Source of the DNA: Ignatzschineria sp.
GTDB lineage: Bacteria; Pseudomonadota; Gammaproteobacteria; Cardiobacteriales; Wohlfahrtiimonadaceae
Direction of reading: 5' to 3'
DNA length: 5,586 bases
NCBI GenBank assembly: GCA_030151245.1
Contig: JASLEF010000218.1
Coordinates: 1-5,586 of the forward strand
In this document: positions 1 through 5,586 of the stretch, piece after piece
Layout: each line of letters begins with the position of its first letter
How positions within the stretch are numbered: the first letter of the stretch is position 1
Position numbers and translations under genes: made by a program
Notes under the pieces: model-generated
What the model saw: the letters and a program-made list of their open reading frames with translations, nothing else
Told to the model about the DNA's origin: nothing
Database searches by the model: none

Positions 1-1
1 A

Positions 2-1837
2 GGTACGCCACTGTTAAAAGACGATAAGACCGAAAACAAATTCGGTAAGATCATTCACTCTTACACCATGCAGCAAGCGGTTGAAGATAAAACTGTTACA
101 CCATTACTGTATGAAGAACGTATTCCAGAGCTGAACGTTAACGACAAAGCCATTGATGCGTGGTTTGAACGTAGCACCAGTAAACTAACTGACAAACAAA
201 AAACTGATTTAAAAAAGAAGTTTTCTCAAAAAGGTCAGATCTACCAAACTGAAGGTCGAATTGATCTGATTGCTTATGATATTGCCGACCACTTCCAAAA
301 CTTTAAACAACAAGGCTTAAAAGGCCAGTTAGCCTGTGATTCCAAAGCCTCTGCTATTCGTTATAAGAAGGCATTGGATAAAATAGGCACGGTTACATCG
401 GTTGTGGCGATGTCGGCTCCAGATACTCGTGAGGGGCACGAGGCGGTTGATCAGGAAAGTAAAGACATCGTACAAAATTGGTGGAAGGCTAACGTTAATA
501 AAATGGACGAAAAAGCCTACACCAAAGCCATTATTGAAGACTTTGGTAGAGATGATGGCCCTGACATCATGATCGTTGTTGATAAGCTGCTAACGGGCTT
601 TGATGAGCCAAAGAATACGGTGCTTTATATAGATAAGCCACTTAAAGAGCACAACCTAATACAAGCGATTGCCCGTGTTAACCGATTACATAGCAAAAAG
701 CAGTTTGGTTACTTAATAGATTACCGAGGCATATTAAAAGAGCTTGATACCACCATAGAGAAGTACCAAGACCTTGCAGAACGCACCCAAGGCGGCTTTG
801 ATATTGATGATCTGAAAGGTTTGTATAACCGCATGGATACGGAATACAAAAAGCTTCCGGGGCTACACAGTGATTTATGGGCAATATTTGATGGTGTTAA
901 AAACAAGCAAGATGGCCCAGCACTTCGCCAAGCGTTAGCGCCAAAGGTGCAAGATGTCGATGGCAAGCTTGTTGATACGAATCTTAAAAAGCGTGATGAC
1001 TTTTACGCGGCACTGACAGCGTTCACAAACTGTATGAAAGTAGCATTGCAATCGGCAACTTACTTTGAAGATAAGTCATTCGATAACAAGCGTGACTTGT
1101 ACAAACGTGATCTAAAAGCCTTTGTCGATTTGCGCAAACAAGTACGTGAAGATGCCGACGAAACCATTAACTATGATGAATACGCAGAAGATATCCGTAG
1201 CTTGCTCGATAAACACATAGCGGGTATTGAAGTAAAAGAACCAGACGGTGCGTATTTAGTCGGTAACTTGGGCAAAGACGTTAAACCACAGGATATGAGC
1301 GATGACGAAGCTCGTAACCAAACAGATAAAATCACTGGCCGAATCACTAAGATGATTGAGCAAGACTTAGCTGATGATCCGTATGCACAGGAATATTTTT
1401 CTAAGATGCTTAAAAAGGCCATTGAAGATGCCAAAGCGATGTTTGATGCGCCTGTTAAGCAATACATCCTTTTTGCCGATTTTGAACAGGAAGTGAAAGA
1501 GCGCAAAGTCGCTGATGTTCCCAATGACTTTGTAGATGACTCTGGCAAACTAAATAAACATGCACAAGCCTACTTTGGTTTATTTAAGCACCTATTTGAT
1601 GCTGAATTCTTGAATGAAAAGGATCTGGATAACGACAGATTAGTAGAGTTGGCGTTTAGCATTGATGATGTAGTGAATACCGCTGTTGCTGAGTATTCAA
1701 TCAATCCTGCGGAGATTGAAAACGCCATACACATGAAACTGTTGCCGCTGTTATTTGCTGATCTCGGCCTTGATAACGCTCAAAAGTTGATTGAAGAAGT
1801 GCTTAAAATCACTCGCTTAGGCTTAGCAAGGGGCTAA
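2..1837 (+). CDS. hsdR: Type I restriction enzyme R subunit (HsdR), C-terminal part, 5' end off the window
   Basis: HsdR is the ATP-driven DNA translocase and endonuclease of type I R-M complexes; it acts with HsdM and HsdS on unmodified DNA. The frame is open to the left edge, so the ATG at 68 is internal. The first visible residues, GTPLLK, are what remains of the TGTP helicase motif III. In window numbering, a RecA-like second lobe follows with a motif IV-like segment (KGQLACDSKASAIRY, about 107-121), motif V (VVDKLLTGFDEP, 192-203) and motif VI (QAIARVNR, 221-228). The remaining ~380 residues are the charged helical C-terminal region that contacts the methylase core. Visible length is 611 residues against roughly 1000 for the family, so the PD-(D/E)xK nuclease, Walker A and DEAD motifs must lie outside. 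No frameshift or stop interrupts it. The next gene starts 5 bases after the stop. Confidence 0.95.
   Translation, partial: GTPLLKDDKTENKFGKIIHSYTMQQAVEDKTVTPLLYEERIPELNVNDKAIDAWFERSTSKLTDKQKTDLKKKFSQKGQIYQTEGRIDLIAYDIADHFQNFKQQGLKGQLACDSKASAIRYKKALDKIGTVTSVVAMSAPDTREGHEAVDQESKDIVQNWWKANVNKMDEKAYTKAIIEDFGRDDGPDIMIVVDKLLTGFDEPKNTVLYIDKPLKEHNLIQAIARVNRLHSKKQFGYLIDYRGILKELDTTIEKYQDLAERTQGGFDIDDLKGLYNRMDTEYKKLPGLHSDLWAIFDGVKNKQDGPALRQALAPKVQDVDGKLVDTNLKKRDDFYAALTAFTNCMKVALQSATYFEDKSFDNKRDLYKRDLKAFVDLRKQVREDADETINYDEYAEDIRSLLDKHIAGIEVKEPDGAYLVGNLGKDVKPQDMSDDEARNQTDKITGRITKMIEQDLADDPYAQEYFSKMLKKAIEDAKAMFDAPVKQYILFADFEQEVKERKVADVPNDFVDDSGKLNKHAQAYFGLFKHLFDAEFLNEKDLDNDRLVELAFSIDDVVNTAVAEYSINPAEIENAIHMKLLPLLFADLGLDNAQKLIEEVLKITRLGLARG
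1828..1833 (+). promoter_or_regulatory. Ribosome binding site of the metallopeptidase gene
   Basis: AAGGGG lies inside the last codons of hsdR, nine bases before a GTG codon at 1843. It supports GTG as the start and implies that hsdR and the next gene are translated from one transcript. Confidence 0.55.
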
Positions 1838-1842
1838 CAAGC

Positions 1843-2670
1843 GTGACTAAACAAGCCGTTGCTGCTGCTATTTCCCCAAAAGAAAGCCGAACAACAACCA
1901 GTGAACGTGGTGTTTTTACCTATGGTAACGACACCATTCACTATGATGTTATTCGTAAAACCAAGCCTGCTGATAACGCTAAAAAAGCAGCACGCAAGGT
2001 CATTATTAAGGTTCATCCAGATCAGCGTGTTGTGGCTACTGTGCCACATGATGCAAGTGATGATGCTATTCAAGATGCCATGCATAAGCGTGCCAGATGG
2101 ATTTGGCAAAGCATTGATGAATTTGCTAAGCAAAAAGATACGGTTTTACCCAAGCGTTACGTGAGTGGCGAAACGCAGTTTTACTTAGGTAAGCGCTATG
2201 TATTAAAGATCATCACTGATGCTGAGCAAGTGCCCAATGTGAAGCTAAGCCGTGGCAAATTGAACGTCACTATCAAGTATGACATTAGCAAAGATAATGA
2301 TGATCGGCTGGTGAAAATTAAACCACTAATCGACAAATGGTATCAACATAAAGCTAAAGCAATTTTTCACGAGCGACTAGCCGAGTTACTTCCAAAAGCC
2401 ACTTGGGTAAAAGGCATTCCTTCTTTTCGTGTAATGGCAATGAAAAAGCAATGGGGAAGCTGCTCAAATAAAGGCAACTTGATGCTCAACCCTCACCTAG
2501 TTAAAGCACCGAAAGAATGCATTGATTACGTGATACTACATGAGCTTTGCCACATTGCTGAACATAACCACAGCGAGCGCTTCTGGCGCTTATTAACTCA
2601 AGTAATGCCAAACTGGAAAGAAGTAAAAGCCAAATTAGATGACATGGCGGAGATGTATTTGAATGAGTGA
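1843..2670 (+). CDS. YgjP/SprT-like zinc metallopeptidase (DUF45 family) of an R-M operon
   Basis: This 275-residue protein ends in the YgjP-like metallopeptidase domain (DUF45, also annotated M48-like). Seen in order: KKQWGSCS (QWGSC at 203-207), an LNPHLVKAP segment, IDYVILHELCH with the zinc-binding HExxH at 233-237, and NHSERFW at 242-248. H233, H237 and H243 are the expected metal ligands and E234 the catalytic acid, so the site looks intact. The first ~60 residues are a variable extension, followed by a basic strand-rich region. Family members often sit beside hsdR, as here, but their role in restriction is not established; E. coli YgjP has been reported as a UTP pyrophosphatase, so peptidase activity should not be assumed. 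No signal peptide or membrane segment, so cytoplasmic. The start is GTG, supported by AAGGGG upstream. The stop overlaps the next gene's start (TGATG). Confidence 0.9.
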   Translation: MTKQAVAAAISPKESRTTTSERGVFTYGNDTIHYDVIRKTKPADNAKKAARKVIIKVHPDQRVVATVPHDASDDAIQDAMHKRARWIWQSIDEFAKQKDTVLPKRYVSGETQFYLGKRYVLKIITDAEQVPNVKLSRGKLNVTIKYDISKDNDDRLVKIKPLIDKWYQHKAKAIFHERLAELLPKATWVKGIPSFRVMAMKKQWGSCSNKGNLMLNPHLVKAPKECIDYVILHELCHIAEHNHSERFWRLLTQVMPNWKEVKAKLDDMAEMYLNE

Positions 2671-3923
2671 TGGAAATGGCTAAACCGATATACACATGGA
2701 AGAAAAATCTGAAACCTCAGATCTTGCTGGATAAACTATCAAAAATAGTTAACGTAACAGAAGATGGTAAAGTGTCATTTGTAGGCTGGGATTACCATGA
2801 AATAATTGTGGCGTTAGAAAACATGGTAGAAACTAAAAACGCTTCACGAGATCTATATTTACCTACTCTCATATCTAAAGCTGTTACTCAATCAGCAAAA
2901 GAAAAGCTCGATGGCAATAATGTTTTGCTGAACCTAAACAAGTTAGCAAAAGAAAATTTAGCCACAAAAATCAAAAAATACAGGGTTCTCACTTCAGTAT
3001 CGTTGCCACTGACATATCCAAAAAGAAAGTTCAAAGTTGCCAATAGTGAAATTCACATCGTTTCTGACTTTCCTAAGAAATACAGTGAACATAGAAATAG
3101 CTTACTATCTAGAACAGAAGATAATTTGAAAGGCAATGGTTCAGATGAACACTACTCTAAAGTTGTTATTTACTGCCAGTCTAAGTCGCCTTACGGTGCG
3201 ATCAAACAAGCGCTAGAAGACCTTGATTTATGGCGAGGAATATTGTGCCTTTTTACAAACTTTCAAATGGAATTGATTGGAGACTCTTACAAACCAATTA
3301 ATACTATTAGACTAGGCAAGTTTCATACGTTGCATGAAGAAAATGGTAATGCAGCTTTGAATACGCAGTATTGGTTTGAACCGAATTTTGTGTCTGCGAA
3401 AAACGCCAAATTAAAGAACCCTGAATTACTCCTTAAGAATACTAATTTCTTTATGGATACAATTGCCGAGCATAAAGATAAAGCGCTTCTGACGGAGGGC
3501 GTTGTTCGCTATGTTCGTTCCCTTGATGAGAAAGATCAAAATACTGCGGTTGTGAAATTATGGGCCACTCTGGAAACGCTACTTACTAAGGGTGAAAGTA
3601 ACTGTGATGGAATACCTAGGAGGATCTCTTTTCTATTTGAAGAATACAACTATCACGCCCAAATATTAGAGCACATAAGGGAGTATAGAAATTCAAATAT
3701 TCATTCAGGTCTTGAGAACCAAAACGCCAAAAATTTTGCCTTCCAAATGCAATTCTATTTTTACAGATTAATGTTGTTCTACGTTAAGTCAGTTAGTGAC
3801 TTTCCAAGTGTTGAGCAGGCAAATAAATTTTTAGATAGTCCGAGAGATGCAGAAAGGATAAAAGAAGAAATAGCTAAGTTAGAAATAGCTTTAAAGATGC
3901 ATGAAAAATTGGTAACAGTTTAA
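2670..3923 (+). CDS. HEPN-domain protein, putative RNase effector (ApeA-like HEPN)
   Basis: A 417-residue cytoplasmic protein in two parts. The N-terminal ~280 residues match nothing I recognise. The C-terminal part looks like a HEPN domain of the kind found in ApeA-like anti-phage proteins: a helix WATLETLL (W298 to L305), an IPRRISFLFEE stretch, then REYRNSNIHSG with the RNase signature R-N-x3-H (R340, H345), followed by an aromatic helix QFYFYRLMLFYVK. Active HEPN proteins are metal-independent RNases, often toxins or abortive-infection effectors; activity here is inferred from the intact R and H. A charged helix with coiled-coil character ends the protein. GTG 2667, ATG 2670 and ATG 2676 are all possible starts. 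ATG 2670 is chosen because it shares a base with the upstream TGA, a typical coupled arrangement; GGAG at 2649-2652 is rather distant. The gene looks AT-richer than hsdR, which suggests separate acquisition. Its stop overlaps that of the convergent hsdM fragment. Confidence 0.8.
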   Translation: MEMAKPIYTWKKNLKPQILLDKLSKIVNVTEDGKVSFVGWDYHEIIVALENMVETKNASRDLYLPTLISKAVTQSAKEKLDGNNVLLNLNKLAKENLATKIKKYRVLTSVSLPLTYPKRKFKVANSEIHIVSDFPKKYSEHRNSLLSRTEDNLKGNGSDEHYSKVVIYCQSKSPYGAIKQALEDLDLWRGILCLFTNFQMELIGDSYKPINTIRLGKFHTLHEENGNAALNTQYWFEPNFVSAKNAKLKNPELLLKNTNFFMDTIAEHKDKALLTEGVVRYVRSLDEKDQNTAVVKLWATLETLLTKGESNCDGIPRRISFLFEEYNYHAQILEHIREYRNSNIHSGLENQNAKNFAFQMQFYFYRLMLFYVKSVSDFPSVEQANKFLDSPRDAERIKEEIAKLEIALKMHEKLVTV

Positions 3924-4456
3924 GATGCTTTTTGAAGGTGGCATTCGTTAGTAAAAAATAAAGATGACATTATATAGAACTGCCCTTTCGATTTCCCAGA
4001 CTCTGTTGCAAAATGACGCATCAAATACTCATAAGCATCACCCAGTAAATCATCTCCATCTGCACGATTTGAAGAGAGATCGAGCCCTTCAAAGATCCCG
4101 ACTAGCTTTGTTAGGCGATCAATCATATCCTTGCCTTTACCAAGCTTATCTTCATCATTAAAGTCGGCAACATCAATTACGCCTTTCAGCTCATTCTCTT
4201 CGGCAATCTTACTAATAATTTTATTCAGTTTATCCCCGATCTCTTTATCGCCTTTCAGTAGGGATATATCATCAAAAGTTGTACCTTCTGGCACAACAAT
4301 CATGCCGTATTCATCCCCTTTATACTTATCTGAGATATATTTCAAAAAGAGGAGCGTTAATACATAATCTTTATATTGACTTGCATCCATACCGCCACGA
4401 AGCTCATCACAACTTGCCCAGAGGGATGAGTATAATTCTGTTTTTTTAATTGCCAT
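3920..4456 (-). pseudogene. hsdM: Type I DNA methyltransferase HsdM, N-terminal fragment (truncated)
   Basis: The intact protein is the N6-adenine methylase subunit of a type I R-M complex. Residues 1-161 are a clean HsdM N-terminal domain: MAIKKTELYSSLWASCDELRG, DYVLTLLFLKYISDK, then LLGDAYEYLMRHFATESGKSKGQFY. Family members normally continue with TPAEVS-like residues into the catalytic domain. Here homology stops after Y161 (codon 3974-3976) and 17 unrelated codons follow to a TAA. The S-adenosylmethionine motif and the NPPF/Y catalytic motif are absent, and 178 residues is about a third of the usual ~500, so it cannot methylate. The reading frame up to the break is undamaged, which points to a recent event. 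The start ATG has AGGAAG (4468-4473) at 11 bases. The fragment faces the hsdR operon instead of running with it. It could be a remnant, one half of a gene split by inversion, or a partial second copy. Confidence 0.88.
3924..3976. other. Rearrangement junction between HEPN gene and hsdM fragment
   Basis: Recognisable hsdM sequence (read on the - strand) ends at about 3974, and the HEPN gene (+ strand) ends at 3923. The ~50 bases between are AT-rich and match neither gene, so a breakpoint lies at or near 3974. On the + strand a short open run, MLFEGGIR followed by TAG (3924-3950), could be a gene tail or chance. I see no insertion-sequence end, target-site duplication or long inverted repeat here. 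A GATGC...GCATTC pair (3924-3946) gives only a weak hairpin and no convincing terminator for the HEPN operon. Confidence 0.6.
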
Positions 4457-4467
4457 AATGGTCTTAA

Positions 4468-4473
4468 CTTCCT
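4468..4473 (-). promoter_or_regulatory. Ribosome binding site of the hsdM fragment
   Basis: Read on the - strand this is AGGAAG, 11 bases before the ATG at 4456-4454. It fixes the start at MAIKKTELY, which is also the usual beginning of HsdM, and shows that the translation signals of the fragment are intact. Confidence 0.6.
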
Positions 4474-4563
4474 AATGTTTTATTTATTAATTTTTTATTT
4501 AAATTCTGATTAATGATAAACAAATTCTTCAAGCTAATTATCAAGCTGTCTTACTTTTAATTT

Positions 4564-4608
4564 CTAAAAACTAAGATCACCAGAAGGTTCATGCTGATTC
4601 ATTTTCAT
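4564..4608 (-). other. Possible tiny ORF (14 codons), MKMNQHEPSGDLSF
   Basis: A short frame with ATG at 4608-4606 and TAG at 4566-4564. It starts in the loop of the inverted repeat and is preceded by AAAGGA (4627-4622) at a long 13-base spacing. An even shorter frame, MLILL (ATG at 4622-4620), ends in a TGA overlapping this ATG. It could be a leader peptide, the start of a deleted gene, or chance; there is nothing to confirm translation. Confidence 0.15.
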
Positions 4609-4622
4609 AATAAAATCAGCAT
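4591..4622. repeat. 9-bp perfect inverted repeat with 14-base spacer
   Basis: ATGCTGATT at 4591-4599 is repeated as AATCAGCAT at 4614-4622. The arms can pair as a stem-loop in RNA or serve as a two-half-site operator on DNA. Neither side is followed by a T run, so an intrinsic terminator is unlikely. It lies about 135 bases upstream of the hsdM start codon, within reach of its control region. Its function is not determined. Confidence 0.5.
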
Positions 4623-4642
4623 CCTTTAAATACTTTGTACTA

Positions 4643-4672
4643 TTGACAAAAATAACTATTCACAATTATTAA
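4643..4672 (+). promoter_or_regulatory. Possible weak promoter pointing right (antisense to the right-hand gene)
   Basis: An exact TTGACA box at 4643-4648 is followed after 18 bases by TATTAA (4667-4672), a four-of-six match to the -10 consensus. Transcription from it would run against the 3' end of the gene on the opposite strand. In DNA this AT-rich such matches arise by chance. Confidence 0.2.
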
Positions 4673-4711
4673 TTAAGTTAAATTTTAACAAATACTTCTC
4701 GGCATTATTCA

Positions 4712-5586
4712 TTAATTGCCTCTCATATTCATATTTTGGTAAATTGCACTCTTACCACGCTCATCATCAATATAAATATGATTTTTTAAATCCCTTAAAC
4801 GCTGATAAATATCACCCTCTTCTCTGCAAACTTGTACAACTGCATCTGCAACACTATTGAAGGGGATCTCTTGATTACTAAAGAGAAATTGCTTACGGAA
4901 CCAGCCATTCTCTTCGGCATATTTTCGAGCGATGGATCCATAAAAATACATGGAATAGTCAAGATCTAATTCAGCATTAAATAAATACTCGAAATAAGAG
5001 TAATCTATTGGCTTATCCGTATTACCAATTAATTCTTGCATAGACACCAAAATCTGATCTAAATCGATATTCTTATACGCAACTTGTGGCGTTGTATAAA
5101 GCATATGATCCACACGAACAACGCGTCCTTCATCCATAAGTTTATCAAGGTAGAAAGAAGCATGATTCACACTTTTACTCTTTAATAACTGTGCTATCTC
5201 CTCTTTATTCATAGATCTTTCACGCGTATTCATCTCTGAGACAATCAGATCTTCTTGTCCAATTGTTTTCGCATCTTTATTCAAGCTCACATTATCAACT
5301 TGAGATTTCCCATTAAAATAGAAACCATAATCTTCGCCAAAGGTTCTGATGATGTAACGTAACGTGTAATAATCACTCACTATCTTTTTATCAAACTGTC
5401 CAAATATCGTATTTAAATGCATTATATCGGTGTTTTCTGATTCAAAAATATTTAATAACTCATCAAAGCAATTATCAAAATTGATGCGATCAAGATTTAA
5501 AAATTTAGTGTTTCCGTATACGCCTTTATCGAGTAGATAAGTGTATTTAGTACCGCCAACAGCACCATTGTCAACTCTCTCTTCTT
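4712..5586 (-). CDS. Unrecognised protein with a probable winged-helix segment, N-terminus off the window
   Basis: The frame is open to the right edge, so the ATG at 5422 is internal and at least 290 residues are visible. The first ~55 visible residues (TKYTYLLDKGVYGNTKFLNL and on) continue smoothly into the rest, supporting one longer protein. I do not recognise the family. The clearest part is at about 5087-5215: MNKEEIAQLLKSKSVN, then HASFYLDKLMDEGRVVRVDH and MLYTTP, which reads as a helix-turn-helix followed by a two-strand wing, so DNA binding is plausible. After it come helical, tyrosine-rich segments (DYSYFEYLFN, DYSMYFYGSIARKY). No signal peptide, membrane segment or enzyme motif is seen. 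It lies 255 bases upstream of the hsdM fragment on the same strand, so it may be an R-M accessory gene, a regulator or an unrelated neighbour. No intrinsic terminator follows its stop. Confidence 0.65.
   Translation of the reverse strand, partial: EERVDNGAVGGTKYTYLLDKGVYGNTKFLNLDRINFDNCFDELLNIFESENTDIMHLNTIFGQFDKKIVSDYYTLRYIIRTFGEDYGFYFNGKSQVDNVSLNKDAKTIGQEDLIVSEMNTRERSMNKEEIAQLLKSKSVNHASFYLDKLMDEGRVVRVDHMLYTTPQVAYKNIDLDQILVSMQELIGNTDKPIDYSYFEYLFNAELDLDYSMYFYGSIARKYAEENGWFRKQFLFSNQEIPFNSVADAVVQVCREEGDIYQRLRDLKNHIYIDDERGKSAIYQNMNMRGN

Larger units (their letters stand above)
4457..4711. other. AT-rich intergenic region upstream of the hsdM fragment
   Basis: These 255 bases separate the stop of the right-hand gene from the start of the hsdM fragment, both on the - strand. 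Composition is visibly richer in A and T than the genes, with runs such as TTATTTATTAATTTTTTATT near 4480-4500. It contains the hsdM ribosome binding site, a 9-bp inverted repeat, a tiny possible reading frame, and a small palindrome GTTAAATTTTAAC at 4677-4689. I could not pick a convincing sigma-70 promoter for hsdM: TTGATA and TTGAAG boxes occur on the - strand around 4525-4545, but none has a good -10 at proper spacing. No intrinsic terminator with a T tract follows the right-hand gene. Confidence 0.6.

Noticed and set aside
68..70. ATG at 68 as the start of the first gene
   Set aside because: The frame is open back to base 2 and encodes GTPLLK...HSYT, typical internal HsdR sequence, so this Met is internal.
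1171..1548. 125-codon frame on the - strand inside hsdR
   Set aside because: Serine- and leucine-rich shadow of the hsdR reading frame with no ribosome binding site or family resemblance.
1859..2164. 101-codon + strand frame overlapping the metallopeptidase gene
   Set aside because: Lies in another frame of a gene with clear family motifs and shows no recognisable protein features.
3924..3990. Insertion-sequence end or attachment site at the hsdM junction
   Set aside because: No terminal inverted repeat, target duplication or recombinase gene is visible in the window; the break is recognised only from the loss of HsdM homology.
3964..4367. + strand frames of 65 and 78 codons opposite the hsdM fragment
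   Set aside because: Antisense shadows of strongly conserved HsdM sequence, rich in serine and leucine as expected for complement reading.
4441..4447. Run of seven T (seven A in the hsdM codons) as a slipped-strand phase-variation tract
   Set aside because: Seven A is short for slippage switching and simply encodes the usual KK of MAIKKTEL at the HsdM N-terminus.
4677..4689. GTTAAATTTTAAC palindrome as a terminator for the right-hand gene
   Set aside because: The stem is only six A/T-rich pairs with no loop room and no following T tract.
5420..5422. ATG (- strand) at 5422 as the start of the right-hand gene
   Set aside because: The frame stays open to the right edge with plausible protein sequence (LLDKGVYGNTKFLNLDRINF), so the true start is outside the window.

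Overview
The window looks like part of a defence island from a moderately AT-rich gammaproteobacterium. A marine genus such as Vibrio, Shewanella or a relative is a guess from protein style and base composition, not from a marker gene. It holds the 3' part of a type I restriction-modification (R-M) locus and the scar of a rearrangement in that locus. No tRNA, rRNA, CRISPR array, transposase or integrase was seen.

Left part, + strand, 2-3923: three tightly packed genes that look like one operon. First is the C-terminal 611 residues of HsdR, the translocase/endonuclease subunit; its nuclease domain and the first helicase motifs lie beyond the left edge. Five bases later comes a YgjP/SprT-like zinc metallopeptidase (HELCH, QWGSC and NHS motifs). 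Overlapping the end of that gene is a 417-residue protein whose C-terminal third carries a HEPN-type RNase motif (RNSNIH). The first two genes look like standard restriction-locus content; the HEPN gene is AT-richer and may be a later cargo gene or a suicide effector attached to the R-M system.

Middle, 3920-4456, - strand: the first ~161 codons of an hsdM methyltransferase gene. Recognisable HsdM sequence stops at the ...KGQFY hinge, just before the catalytic N6-adenine methylase domain, and continues into 17 unrelated codons that end on top of the HEPN stop codon. The truncated end of hsdM therefore abuts the 3' end of an operon pointing the other way. A single inversion that cut hsdM and flipped the hsdS-hsdR-peptidase-HEPN block would give exactly this layout. 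An inverted partial duplication would too; sequence left of the window would decide.

Right part: 4457-4711 is a strongly AT-rich non-coding stretch with a 9-bp inverted repeat and a tiny possible reading frame. From 4712 to the right edge, on the - strand, lies the C-terminal 290 residues of an unrecognised protein with a probable winged-helix segment. It points the same way as the hsdM fragment and could have been the gene upstream of hsdM in the original operon.
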